Shown piece after piece: positions 41,676-53,932 of a DNA stretch of 64,000 bases. The notes under the pieces are model-generated. The model searched no databases. It was not told the DNA's origin and was given only the letters and a program-made list of their open reading frames with translations. The translations under genes and the position numbers were made by a program. The stretch spans positions 19,000,463 to 19,064,462 of the forward strand of contig CM070514.1 in the NCBI GenBank assembly GCA_036346375.1. The letters are read 5' to 3'. Position 1 is the first letter of the stretch. Each line of letters opens with the position of its first letter. This stretch comes from Guadua angustifolia (Eukaryota; Streptophyta; Magnoliopsida; Poales; Poaceae).

Positions 41676-44600
41676 GACCCTCATATATACTGCACTAGTC
41701 CAGGATCACGCTAGTTCATATAGTGGCAATATAGATGTAATATCAAAATTATACACATCGGAAACATAACAACAACTAGATTTATCGAGTAAAAAGATAG
41801 TCTCATAACCTTAAGGCGACTACATTTATTAGGACTCAAAGGTTTATTACTAAGAAAACTACAGTGGAATAGAAAACTTCGACGGATAACCTATCGACAG
41901 GACACAAGTAATCGACAAGGTTCGACTCTTAGTAACTCGCATCATCCTAGAACTCCTCCATGGCAGGTTTAGACTTCTCTTCAACTGATGGATTTATTGT
42001 GATAAAAATGCATACATAAAGCACTCAACAAGTGGTGCACAGAATGCAAGTCTATTATAACTAAATGCAAGGTTTATTTCAAAAGAATGGCTATTATAGC
42101 TATTTTTCAATAAAACAATATTTTCAATTAAATACAAGAAATATATTAAAATAAAGTGTAAAACAAATATAGTACTAATAAGATTCCCAGATATTTCTCA
42201 AATTAAAATGGCACACAAACCTCTACTCCTAAGTTTAGTTTTTAATAAAATCTAACTCTTGTGTAAAATTCTTGAGTATTATTAATGACAGGGACACGAC
42301 TATTTGAATAGATGGTACACTCTACAGAGGTTATATACTTTACCACAAGATATGATCAATTGCTTATTGTTACACAATTGGCATGCTTCCGTAGGTGTGC
42401 AATTAAGAAGATCATAACAAAACTTTTCAAAAACTCTACACGAATATAAACACTCCCAATAAGCATGTTCTCACTATTTCACCCTCATACAGAGTAGAAG
42501 AATAAGAGGGACACATCGTTGGACTATGAATAATCACTATTCAAGATGTAGAGCCACTACAATACACACCTTCCTAGACCTCGCACACAACTTAGTCTAC
42601 CACCTGACATATCATATGTCAAGATTCAATAACTTATTGAGCTAGGTCTATCCCATAACAGATATGTGCTTTTATGATTTAGCCCAATTCAATGGCTTAC
42701 AAGGTTAAATCCTTAAATGACTAAGTCAAGACTTCTAATTATTCTTAGTATCCAATATCAATCGATTCACACAAAATATCCAACCCAATGTCACACAGAC
42801 TAACCATTATGACACACAGCCCTTTGCCGCTTGCCTCAATCTAAATCATTTACTACTTCAATTGATTATTGTGCCACACATACCATCAATAAAATCAATA
42901 TCATTGTGTGACAACACATGACACATCCTTTTTATAAACATATTCCATAAACCATTAGTCAAGTTTGAATTTGCATTTTCAAAAGATATTAATTGCTCGT
43001 TGCATGGCTAAACATAATAAACACGTTCTAACCAATTCAGATTAGCAAATATGAGCAACCAATGAATAATTATCCATCCTAGAGTGATGAATGAATATGG
43101 CATAGCAAATGGCAAGGTAGGTATAATTTAATTGGGTTGAATAGCTAATTCTCAAACTATTTGAAAACATGTATAACTTGAAATAACATGTAATTAGTTA
43201 AAACAAAATAGACTTTGAAAAATTGGGTTCAACATAATCAAAGCATAATTTACCTTGGAACAAATATTGATCTTAATCTGGACCTTGAACTTGAGTCAAC
43301 TCTTCACCTTTGAACGCTCCCAACAATTTAACTTCTAAGCGAAATGAACGGTGAAAACACAAAATAAATGCAAAAGTAAGACAAAACCAGCTCCAAAATC
43401 AAATAAAATATATTAGATTGTAGAGGTTGATTTTAGATGAATTTAGAAACTTGAACTAACTCAATCGGAGTTCATATGAAAGAGAAGACTCTTGAAAGAG
43501 TCACCAAACAACTAAGTCCTAGGAAAAAAGAGAGAAAAGAAGAATGTTGACATAATATTCCCTCCCGAGAGACTGACAAGTGGGCCCGGCAGATTTTCTA
43601 TTTTCTAATTAATTTTCAAAATTCTAGAAATTAATAGAGGCTAACAAGTGGGCAATTGATCTATGGACCAAGTCCATGAACACTCTAGCTTGGTCCATGG
43701 TGGACTCGGCTCATGGCTTGATTCGTTGACATGTGGTGGCTTGACTCACTATGTTTATCTAGATCTACAGGCTTATGTGGTAGCCGACATGGCACCACAT
43801 GGCTGCCACATCGGTGACATGTCGGATGTGGAGAGCAAGAACCTAGGGTTAATAGCATGCGAGCAACGGCGAGGCTCTGGTGATGTCGGGTCATGCCACT
43901 AGAAAGCTCACAGTACACCGAACATGCTAACATGGGTGTCACGGGCAACGGCGATCGGCGGTGGTGAAGAGGACCTAGATGACGATGGTGAGCAATAGCC
44001 ACACTCGATTCGAGATGATGCACGCATGGAATGGAACACAATGCAAGGAAGCTAATGACGCAGACCAAGGAACAAAGAACTCATCAGCAGTAATGAAATA
44101 CAATGAATACTCCCATGGTGGTGCGCTTGGAAAACTCCAGATTCTAGCGAAATGATGGCGACTTGAGGCATCTAGGTTTAGGGCTTCAATGAATGGGTTC
44201 TAGGTGATGCTAGCGCTCCCTTTTAAAGGGCATTGGCATCTGTGTATAGTGCTCAAACCAAGATAGTGTCTACGGCGGCTATGGCATGGACTCATATTTC
44301 AGCTTGTATAGAGGGAAGATGAAGTTGATAGATGGGCCCGACCTATCAGTGTCACACACAATTGAGCTACAGCGCTGGGCTAGCACACACCAATCGGTTG
44401 GGTTGGTCTTGGCATGTTGGGCGATTGGGTTGGGTTTTAGCCCAAACACTATTAGAACATTTTTATTTGTTGTAGAAAATGAAAATGAACTCCAAATAAA
44501 TAGCAAATAGACTAAAAAATTCCCACAAAATTTAGTAAAATACTTTAAAGCATAAGTACCTCAAATAAAATAATTTTGACAATTTTTCACTTCTACATTA

Positions 44601-44733
44601 ATCATATTAAATCCTTTTGAATTGAGAAAATCCCAATTTAAGCTTTGTTTAATAGAGAAAATTGTGAAACTTTTTGGAACACACAAATCACTTAAAATAA
44701 ACCCAAATTTGTAAAATAAATGGGATGCTAAAA
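41676..44733 (-). mobile_element. Ty3/gypsy-type LTR (long, degenerate), minus-strand orientation
   Basis: The left part (CCCTCATATATACTGCACTA, GGATCACGCTAGTTCATATA) matches 56254-56310. Further pairs are GACACGACTATTTGAATAG with 56970, and GCCCAATTCAATGGCTTACA with 57285. The right part ends in AT-rich sequence followed by CCTCTCCCTTAATAGAATCTTGACTTTGAGAT (44734 on). That resembles the polypurine tract and flank after the LTR ending at 53932. The segment thus looks like one long LTR plus the start of the internal region. Short frames inside are noise. Confidence 0.5.
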
Positions 44734-44779
44734 CCTCTCCCTTAATAGAATCTTGACTTTGAGATTTTAGGCTGACTAT

Positions 44780-47190
44780 TGAAGGATCAAGGATAACCGG
44801 CTAGAGGAGGGTGAATAGGAGGTTTTTAAATTCTTTAGTTCTAATTCAATAATTGAGCAAATATGGCACTAGATTAAACACTACAACAATTAAAGCCTAA
44901 TTGAGCTAGGTTTGGCTAAGTGAGCCACCAACCTAAGTCTAGGCAAGAACTACAATCCTAGAATAATGATAAACCATTAAGATTACTAGGAATGTAAATT
45001 TCACAATTAAGTTCACAAAAGAGCAAACCACAAGAAGATCAACATGATGATTTTCTCGTGGTATCGGGACTTACTGGTCTCGCCTAATCCACATTAAGGA
45101 AACTTGAACAAATCAAGTTAGCTCCTTGCATAAATGAGCATTCTTGGATCACTAATGGTAGCTCTTCCTTGTTAGTGTTATGCCCTTGAGGCAGTCATAG
45201 AGATGATTGTAACATGACTATGCTTATGAATAATAATATGATTATTGGTCCAATGAATGTATATCATTATATTGATCAGCAAGTATGTGACTTGCTTATG
45301 AAACTCTCTACTTATTGATATAATTTTGTAAGTATCTCTGATCGGGTATCATCGTATAGGACAACGATGAATAGATCAGCACATGTATTGATCGATGATT
45401 ATGTTTCATAGATCATAGGATATGGAGATATCATCAATACATTGTGAACTCATGATGAAGAACATGGGTTAGATAGACCCGCAATGGGACACTGCGAGAA
45501 TGTTACATTCTTATGTGTCATCGCAGTATCTCATACATAGTGGATGTATGATCCTTAGACTGAGATTGTCACATCCCTACATGTGTAATAGTTTACCTTG
45601 GGGCCACTAAACGCTATTTCCTAACCGGATAGTTATAAAGGTAGCTTTCATGTTTACTATGAAACATGCAGAGGGAAATGAGCATCAAGATGGAATTTGC
45701 CACTCCAAAGGTAACTGAGATATATGTCTAGGCCACTCGTGTGATATGATTAAGGAAGTGCATGGCCATGCCGTGATTGAGAAGTCAATCACAACTTATT
45801 AATATATCACGGATACGAGAGATGGATTGAACTATCAAAGGATGACATACTTCTCGCCTTGAGTTCGATCTTCATATAGTTTGGCAAAGGGATTATTACA
45901 TGAGTACTTTTGAAAGGTTCTATCTGATTTGATCATATGCGTTTGGGAGTTGGCATGCTCTGCAAGGAACCGCTACCAGCTATTGGATTGGAAAAGGGTT
46001 TTTCGAATCTATGTCCAAATGTACATGAACCTACAGGGTCACACACTTAATGGGCTGGGACGCATTAATTCGGATTGGATCCGTAATTAATGGACCTCGT
46101 GGGCTTAACGCGCTGATGGGCCCTGGATTAGGGTTTCGTTGCGTGGCTATATAAGGAGAGGAGAAGGGTGGGCGTGCATGTGGTTGTTCACGTCCAGAAC
46201 CCTAGCCTCCACCTCTCATTGCCCTTGCCGAGTGACACGGTGCTTGCACGCCGACGCACGGCGTTCCATCCCGGGACATGTGGATCTTTGTGGTGACGCT
46301 GCTTTGCCATCAAGGCGTGGTGAGGACGAACCGCAGCGAGGACGATCTGCAGTGAGGACGATCCACGGCGAGGACGATCCGCGTAAGGACGATCCACTAC
46401 ACCAACGCGCGAAGGATTCCGCAACTGCGCGTCTAGTGGTAATCCAATCTGTGATTCCTTTCTTGCGAGTAGCTTTTCTGGTTATGCGGTAGAAATTTTA
46501 ATTTGTGCTAGCGTAGCATACCGCGTTCCCCAACATTCCTCGCTCCAGGAAGGTGAGCTATAAACTTCACGCCAATACCGGATCTCTTCATAATCTTATT
46601 TGAAGAGATTACTAGTTCTACACCTCCAAGCCGTCTAGGAGGTGATAACCTCCAAGAGAATAGACCTTTGGTGCTTGCTTGAGGTTGATCAAGTATCTAA
46701 TGGCTCAAAAATGAATGCACACACTTGAATTTGCTCTCACCAACTCAAAAATGTGAAATGAATGCACAATTGATGATGAGAGAGTAGCTAGGGCTCACAA
46801 GTATGTAATGAATAACTACCGGCCTAAGGGGCCAGTACTACCGAAAGTTTTGTAGTACTACTCCTAGTTGGTCGGTAGTGCTAGGCACACTGATTTCTCA
46901 AAAATGCAATGTTCTGTAAAATAACTACCGCCCTTAGGGCCAATACTACCGAACCTTTAGTAGTACTACTCCTACATGATCGGTAGTGCCGATTTTACAG
47001 ATTTTCAAAGTTTTTCAGAAGATTTTTCAAGGAATACACATGACTAAGTATGAGCGTGATTTGAGCCATAATTTTTTTATCATACTCAAGTTACTAACTA
47101 AAGGTCCCTCTTAATAGTACGACACCTAATCTGGCAATCTAATCTTTTCTTCAAACTCCAAGATCGGCAAAAGCTAGGAAACGATCCTTA
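44780..47190 (-). mobile_element. Copia (SIRE/Maximus-like) LTR, interrupted by a solo LTR
   Basis: The left edge TGAAGGATCAAGGATAACCG is the reverse complement of the phrase that closes many grass copia LTRs (CTATTCACCCTCCTCTAGCC nearby on the minus strand). The sequence continues after the solo LTR at 46541. Two ~110-bp repeats lie at 46811-46900 and 46920-47000 (ATAACTACCGGCCTAAGGGG, then TAGTACTACTCCTA...GGTCGGTAGTGC). No internal domain follows; a LINE begins at 47191. Confidence 0.5.
45170..46535 (+). mobile_element. Solo LTR (1366 bp), copia-type, with 5-bp target duplication
   Basis: TTCCT flanks both sides (45165-45169 and 46536-46540). The LTR starts TGTTAGTGTTATGCCCTTGA and ends GCGTTCCCCAACA, so the termini are TGTT...AACA. 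A TATA box (TATATAAG, about 46148-46155) and CCCTAG-containing leader sequence lie in the last 400 bp. No internal region remains, so it is a product of LTR-LTR recombination. It is nested inside another LTR. Confidence 0.9.
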
Positions 47191-47972
47191 CTGTTTTTTT
47201 TGAAAGAACTGGCAGGAGCTCTGCCAGATGCATTAAGAAAGGGAGAAAGTGTAGATCAGTTTACAGAGGAAAACGAAGAAACAGGAAACAAAGCAACCTA
47301 AAAGGAAAGAAAGGAAAGTACATCCCCGGTAGGAAACGGGGATCCGGCCTAGAAACACCTAGCACTACACGTTGCAAAGCACTAGGTCACCTCGAAAGCC
47401 GCTTGGCGGTTGCGGATGTCCTGAGTAACGGCATCAGCCACCTGCTGCACTGTGCGATAGGAATTATTGAAAATCCTATTGTTCCCCTCTTTCCAAATGT
47501 TCCAGAGGCTATATGCGACTGCCCCATCAAATTCCTTCCATCTGTGTCGAGGAAGCAACCGCCGTGTGTTCGTCCACCAAGTCGCATTGTCATGTTGCCC
47601 CGACGGAGCCCGCGTGTCGAGTCCAGCTTGCAAAAACCTCAGGACTGCCCACCAGACCTATCTTGCAAACAAACAAAGCAGCAACATGTGGTTGGATGTT
47701 TGTGTTCGCCAGAGAACGCATGTGGTGAAATCGACCACCCTCGGCGCGAGCCCTGTCGAGGTCGAAGTTCGCATCTGCACAAATAGCCACGCAAAACCTA
47801 CACTTTCCTTCCGTGGAGGCCTGCGAAATCATCCTGTATGTGTGATTGAACGTGGATCCGATAAATTGTGCCCTATAAGCCGAACCTGCGGAGTATTCCC
47901 CCGTTGGCAACCATTTCCAGCTGATGCTATCCTCGACATTTGGCTGTAGCTGCACCTGCTGTAGTGTGAGTA
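47191..47972 (-). pseudogene. LINE (L1-type) 3' end: zf-RVT region of ORF2 and poly-A tail
   Basis: On the minus strand the element ends CCTGCCAGTTCTTTC followed by A8. Upstream frames read FDGAVAYSLWNIWKEGNNRI (47382-47633) and, in another frame, WKWLPTGEYSAGSAYRAQFI (about 47860-47920), the zf-RVT region that follows the reverse transcriptase in plant L1 elements. The two pieces need frame changes to join. The 5' side is broken at 47972 by inserted repeat sequence. Confidence 0.85.
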
Positions 47973-48196
47973 GGGTTGAAAACGGTTCGGATATTTTTCG
48001 ACCGATCCGGATATTTTCGGATACGGATTCTGTCGGATCGGATATTTTTCGGATAGTATCAGATCGGATATGGATACAGATATTTTTTTGTCGGATCGAT
48101 ACGGACACGGATTCGGTAGCTCATTATCCGCTCGGATCACGGATACGGATTCGGATAATCTGGATAATAGTGGGTCGGATATCCGGATAGCATATG
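47973..48196. repeat. TCGGATA-rich repetitive segment (possible truncated hAT-like repeat)
   Basis: After TAGGGTTGAAAACGGTTCGG the sequence is dense in TCGGATA, CGGATATTTTTCGG and GGATACGGATTCGG on the plus strand for ~210 bp. TAGGGTTGAAAACGG resembles the terminus of a known class of plant repeats with such subterminal motifs. The mirrored end was not found, so the element is truncated or nested. Confidence 0.55.
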
Positions 48197-51039
48197 TGTT
48201 GGGCCAAGACTACTTTTTGGCCCAAAAAGTTTCTTAATTTCAGAATTGTTTTCTAATTTAGTTAATCTCTAAAGAAAGTTTTAATTATTAAAATTAGCAA
48301 ACCAACTCTAAAAATTATAAAATTTTTTTGAGAAAGTTCTAGTAACAATATAACATTTAAAAAATTATTTTCATGATTTTATCAGATTTTCATTTTCTCA
48401 AAAATTCAAAAACTCCTATTCTTGATAGGAAAATATATTAAATAAGTAGCTAAAAATGCATAAAAACTCATAAATACATAATTTGTTATTTTAAACATAA
48501 TTCAACTAAGATTATAAATCTTGAGTCATTATTAAACAAGGACTAACTTAATTAAACCCAAAGTTTCATAGCAAATTTCCTTTGAATTCGTTCGAATTTT
48601 ACATTAAAAGAGTACCTCCTACCAACAGTTCCTAAACATTGGACTACCTTACCGAACCTTTCCTTTAGGAATCAGACTACGTTAGGCTATGTGCTCGAAA
48701 CTTTTGATTTACTCAAATTTGGTTTGCTCACCTACTCCTTCCCTCCTTTTTTTTACTTTCTTCCATTTCCTATTACCATCCTGAAAATCCCTTCTTCTAA
48801 ACGTGACCTTTGCACCAAAACCCTTGGTCATCTTCATAAACAAACCTCAACTAGAAGCATCAATGAGATTTTTTCAGTGAATCCTCCATCAAATCAATCC
48901 CACATTCAATCTTTTCCGTTAGGTTCCCTTTTTACCTTTCCTTTCAATGCTTCCCTTTCGTTGGTCTTCCGGCGAGCACCCATGCAATCAGTATGTTACC
49001 GGGAGCTTGAATAGAGCCTACTGGCAAACTCAAAAACCAATAACCCAAACAGGCCACTATGGCCAAATCATGGCAATTCAGCCCAGGTTGGTTTCCTAAC
49101 CCCACGTGTTACCCTTGCGTCAAATCTCCCCATTAGGACCGAATCAAGGAAGATCTTCCAACCGGTAGGGCCCCCAAGGCACGATTAATTTACAACCTGA
49201 ACTCCCTATGAGTCGCCAACAATCCAAATGTCATGCCCTCTCCAAGAGGACACCCTACGTTGGTTCAGGATGCTGTCCAGAGTCCACCGCATTCACGCTA
49301 AGCCTAGCCAATCAATCCCGTTCCGCCCGTATCCTTCTTGTCCCCAAATTCTCCCAGTTCATTTTCTGCAAATTTTTATCCGACAAGTAATACTAACCTT
49401 CAATCCCCTTTAAACCGGACAAACGATTAACCCACTTCAAATTTGAAGATTTCAAATCAAAACCCCAACATGTGTTATCGAGTCTCACTAAGGAAAATCC
49501 GTGAACCACTTGGTCAAAGACGTCGAGGCATAGCCTAAACTTACTTTTTTACGTGTACTCCGAATTAACTAATCCCCAAGCAATCAAATGTCCACCGAGC
49601 TCCCTTCCACCAATTAACGCTCTCCATCTGCAATTAAATGTAATCGCCGTTCAATTTTCACACAATCCTCCTAGGTACTTTCCCAAGGGTACTCGGGCAA
49701 ACGCACCAAATAGAGCGAAGAAATTATAGTACCAACCTTGAAGGTTTTAAGTAACCATACAAACATTTCATCGCTCCAAATAATGGTTCAAGATTAAGTC
49801 TGTTCCCCCCATAAAGTGCCCCCTAACACCGCCAAAATTTTCGCTAAATAATGACAAGAACATTGCTCACACAAGACAACCTTTGCAGAAAAATTTTCCC
49901 AAGACCAGGAAGGACACGGGAATCACTATCGTCCCGCAATTCTGTCAGTCCAAATCGCCACTTCCTCACACCAACAAAGGTTAACGTACCATGTCCACGC
50001 TCAAACCCAAAACAATCAGTTATCAAAACAAATAAAATTGCCAATCCATAATAAACAATGTGAAGGCTCCAACGTAGTTGTCCAATTCACGCAACCTCCT
50101 AGCAAGGCATAAATCACAGAAAATAATTGTAAATTGTAAAATTCAAATTTAACATTAAAATCTTACATTAAAGGAACAAAGAAATGAATCCTCGGGAATT
50201 CAAGCAAACTATTATAAGCATTCACCCAAAAATAATTGTGATAAAATGAAACACAATTATAAGAACAATTAAATTTACCTTTTAAACAATTTCGAGAATA
50301 ATATTGGTTAACACTCTTCTCACAATGCAACAGAATAAATTTACACTCACAAGAAATGAAAGAATGTATTTAATTTAGAATTGACAATTTTAAATAATCT
50401 CAATTCTCAAGGATAAAAATTGCAAGCAATGAGGCTAAAAAACAATGGCAACTTTTAAAAGGTTTTACCAAAGGAAATTTTGATAAAACAAATCCAAATG
50501 ACAACAAAAAAATACTCCAAAAGTATCAAATTGTAAAGTAAATGCCTTAGACAATAGGAAAATTTCTTACAAATCAAGTGACAAATAAATTTTTAAAGTT
50601 AAAGGAGAACATTGTATTTTAGAATCCCAAAAAGTTAGATAACCCCAAAGAAAGGCTACCGAGTATATCCTCACAACTGATTGAAGTAAGGAAATGAAGA
50701 AAGGGCAAGTTCGGCCCAGGGGAAATTCCGACGGAGTTGATGGCCGGGCACCAAGGCTTATCTGGGGGGAATAGGAGGGAAGTTCGGACGGCCCGGCGCT
50801 GGGATGGCTCGAGGGGTACAGATGGGGCGCGCGCAGAAGACAAGGGGAGGTCAAAAGGGGCGTGGGCGAATGGGCGGGTGGGGACGGAGGGCATGGGCGG
50901 GGGCGGACGGCAGTGGCGGGTCAGGAGGATGGATATAGGCGTGGGCGGAGAAGGAAGGCAATGGGGATAACGAAGAAGCACAGGGAAGGGTTAGTAATTT
51001 AAATTGTGGGAAATGGGCCAAATTTAATTTAGGTCAACA
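48197..51039. mobile_element. Unresolved insertion between two LINE segments, possibly an LTR
   Basis: The segment is bounded by TGTTGGGCCAAGAC at 48197 and TTTAGGTCAACA at 51039, i.e. TGTTG...CAACA ends, but no target duplication was found. It contains AT-rich stretches (48240-48600, 50100-50560) and a G-rich patch (50700-50960, low-complexity frames on both strands). No retroviral-type domain was seen. Calling it a long solo LTR is a guess. Confidence 0.3.
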
Positions 51040-52540
51040 TGCAAAATCACCCTGTAAGAAAGCATCTGCGGCGGCCTTTCCTGTAAGGCCCCTTGAATAC
51101 CAAGTTCAGGGAAGTCATCAAACGGAGGTGATCTAGTGCGAGGCTCCTCGTTGTAGATGATAGCCGTTTTCGGAAAAGCCGCCGCTTCACGAGCCCACAC
51201 CCAAAGACAGAGGCAGGCCGTCTCGTTGTCCGACGTCGGTTCATCCAACTCCGCACAGGCGAGCCCAGCATCATGAAGGAGTGGAGCAACAGCTTGAACA
51301 GACCAGGCGTGCCGGGGAATACCTTCAATGTAGAGGCGAACCTTGAACCTTGCACTAGCAACACCTTGATGTCAATGCCCTCTTGAAGAAACCACGAGTC
51401 CGCAAGCATCGCATTTTGCAGGTCAACAGAACTGCACCGCACGAAATAGCTTCTGGCCTCATCCACCGCCACATTGAAGTCATCTTTGTTCACCAAGAAG
51501 TGATCAGCCAGGAGACGCTGCATCTGGCGAACTGAGGTCTGCTGATCACCCAGGGTGTAAACCAACACCGCATACCTGCAGAACTCTCTTTCACGGTCGA
51601 AAATCGTCGAGGACAAAGGAAGATGACGGCGGGCAAACTCAGGCCTGTCATCAGGATCACCAGGTCTGAAACGAGGAGCATGCATCGCGCCGCGAGGCCG
51701 CAGCGGCCAACCACCGAGGCGCGAAGGCTGCAGAACACTACTTGGCGGCTCAACCCTCCCACCGGAGAACTTGGGACAGCCCCGCTCTATGCCCAGAGCA
51801 TTTGCAGAGGAGACATTTGGGGGTTTTGGTGCAGGTGGCGACGAAATGCCCTACCGTCAGACATCTGAAGCATCTCCCTCTGGCCTGGTCATTAAGGAGG
51901 GCGGATAAAGCGCTGTGAACAGCAGACAGTGGGGCATTCGGTGGAGGCAAGTTTGAGGACTTGAATTCACTTTTACGCCAGAAGTACTTCGGCCCGACTC
52001 TTGCCGGCCGAGGAGACGGATCTTGACCTTGAATCGCTTTCATTTGGGCTGCAGCAGGCGAGGATCAAGCAGAACAACCGCAATGGACGGCCTCTGGTTG
52101 GTGCACTGAGTAAATTCGGTGTTAATACACCAATTGGTAGCCGCCATTAATGCAGGAGAAGGGGGCGCCGACGCAGGACCTGGATGGAGCTACTGGCTAG
52201 ACCCCAGGGAATCAGCATTGGAGCGGCAACCAGCCTCCTTGGGCGAAAGGCAAGGCTCGGGGGTGACCAAATCCAGCGAGCCAGCATCGGAAAGGAGGTC
52301 ATCGTCGTCATCAGAGCCCCAGGATACCCGCTGCGGAGACCCTGCGACAACCCTAGGGGAACTGGGGTGGAGAATGGCGGATGGGATTACGGGGATGGCG
52401 GAGGACCGGCGGGTGGGGGAATGGCCTGCGGAATCGACGAGGATCGGGAAGGTGGCTCGTGAGGATTTGGGGATTTTAGGGGAACACACAAGGGCTCTCA
52501 TTTTGAATTCGGTCCTTAATGTTTTATAGGTTGGCATTTA
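51040..52540 (-). pseudogene. LINE ORF1 (gag-like, DUF4283 and CCHC zinc knuckles)
   Basis: On the minus strand the N-terminal part (52190-52537) is acidic and Ser-rich (WGSDDDDDLLSDAGSLDLVT). It is followed at 51750-52043 by two zinc knuckles, CFRCLTVGHFVATC and CLLCKCSGHRA. At 51047-51685 comes a region with DFNVAVDEARSYFVRCSSVD and LADSWFLQEGIDIKVLLVQG, as in DUF4283-type ORF1 proteins. The three blocks are in different frames. With the 3' piece at 47191-47972 it probably forms one LINE copy whose endonuclease and reverse transcriptase are missing. Confidence 0.8.
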
Positions 52541-52689
52541 GCTTAACACCTTGATTTTATTTGTACTTCATACTTTCACTTCTTAATGTGCAATTTCTAG
52601 GACCAATTTATTTTCATAACCTTAAGAGGAATTTTAGTCCTTTAATCACAATTGTCATTAATTACCAAAACCAAACTAAACTATATGCT
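52541..52689. other. Junction between LINE and gypsy pol remnant
   Basis: AT-rich sequence; may hold the LINE 5' untranslated region. Nothing recognisable. Confidence 0.3.
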
Positions 52690-53390
52690 TCAACTATAGA
52701 AACTAGTTAGGAAATTTTGACTTCAGATCCTCTTCATGCTTCTATGTTGCTTCACTCTCATAGTGATTACTCTACTGCACTTTGCATGAATGAACTAATT
52801 TGCTCATGGTTTTATGATCAACAATATTCAAAATCTTACTTGGTTGCTCCTCACAAGTCAAATCCTCTTGCAATTCAATTGACTCCAATAGTGTTTGCTT
52901 TGTTGGCACTCGACGACACTTCTTAAACTGAGAGACATGAAAAATATCATGCACTCTTACCAAAGACTGAGGCAACTCTAACTAATAAGTAACTTCTCTA
53001 CGCTTTATATTTTAAATGGACCCACAAATCTAGTGCAAGTTTCCCTTTTAACATGAAACTTTCTAACTCCTTTGAGAGGGTAACTTTAAGATAAATAAAA
53101 TCCTTAGGTTCAAAACACAACTCTCTATGGTGATTATCGGTATAGCTCTTTTGCCTTAACTAGGCTAACTTTAATCTTTTTCTGATCATGGCAATATGCT
53201 TTTCTTCTTCTTTCAGTATATCTGGCTCAAATACAAAATACTCTCATGTCCCATTCCAGTTCAACAAAGTTCAACAGGAACAACCATATAATGCTTCAAA
53301 CGATGACATTTGTAAACTAGCCTAATGACTGTTATTGTAACCGAACTTTGCATATGGCAAAATTTTATCCCAAGTAGTAGTATGAACTCG
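52690..53390 (-). pseudogene. Ty3/gypsy pol remnant: integrase C-terminus and chromodomain-like tail
   Basis: Minus-strand phrases in changing frames follow the gypsy integrase order: TWDKILPYAKFGYNNS (53340-53390), MSSFEALYGCSC (about 53290), KEEEKHIAMIRKRLKLAQLR (about 53160-53220), FHVKRE and RVHDIFHVSQFKKC (52930-52960). LLESIELQEDLTCEEQPSKI (about 52850-52900) is chromodomain-like. In-frame stops are frequent. It is cut off at about 53390, so it is the 3' part of an older element. Confidence 0.8.
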
Positions 53391-53561
53391 GACATGGCTG
53401 GAGTACCCCTATCGATTATCGGGTACTCCTACTCGATCATCAGGTACACCCACCTACTCGATCATCGAGTATTCGACCAATAGTCGATAGTGGCCCCTAA
53501 CAGGACTTACCGACTCCCCAGTATATTTAAAGATCGGACAAATCTCAACAATGTCCTATAT
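53391..53561. repeat. ATCGAGTA/ATCGGGTA-rich spacer
   Basis: Short imperfect repeats of GGGTACTCCTACTCGATCAT and CGATCATCGAGTA cover 53395-53480. They lie between the pol remnant and the left LTR of the next element; they could be the remainder of that LTR. Confidence 0.5.
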
Positions 53562-53932
53562 CCATTTGGATATCAATGGAGGGGAGAGAGAATGCACTGG
53601 AGGTTGGTTGAAGCTAGAAGATGATTTGACAGGTGGGGTCTGGTCCCACTTGTCATTTTCAAAATTAAAAAGAGCTGAGAGCAAAGCACGACGGTAAAAA
53701 TAGTAAAAAGGGTCAAAAAATCTTGGGAAATTTTTTTGAAAATAATTTGGAATATTTAGGACTCAATAAAGTTATTTGAAATTTTTTTTAACTTTTAAAT
53801 TTTATGTAGAAGTTCCTTTTTGTAAATCTGAAAATGGCAAAAAGGTTTTATAAAATCCATAGAAATTAGCAAACATAAGAAAATTCTAAATAATAATTAA
53901 ACTAAAAATATGCAAATTTTTAGGGTGTCACA
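53562..53932 (-). repeat. 3' LTR (partial) of a gag-only gypsy-type element
   Basis: Aligns closely with 55685-56052: shared CATCAATGGAGGGGAGAGAG-like start, GGTGGGGTC(T/C)GGTCCCACTT, AAAAAGGGTCAAAAAA, GGTTTTATAAAATCCATAGA and the end ATTTTTAGGGTGTCACA. On the minus strand it begins TGTGACACCCTAAAAA. The minus-strand purine tract TTTTAGGGGGTAGTT (53933-53947) sits directly before it. Confidence 0.8.

Noticed and set aside
50619..50981. Pro-rich 120-codon minus-strand frame
   Set aside because: Low-complexity product of a G-rich patch in an otherwise unclassified insertion; no homology recognised.
52190..52537. Independent acidic host gene
   Set aside because: It continues in the expected order into zinc knuckles and a DUF4283-like region on the same strand, so it is LINE ORF1.
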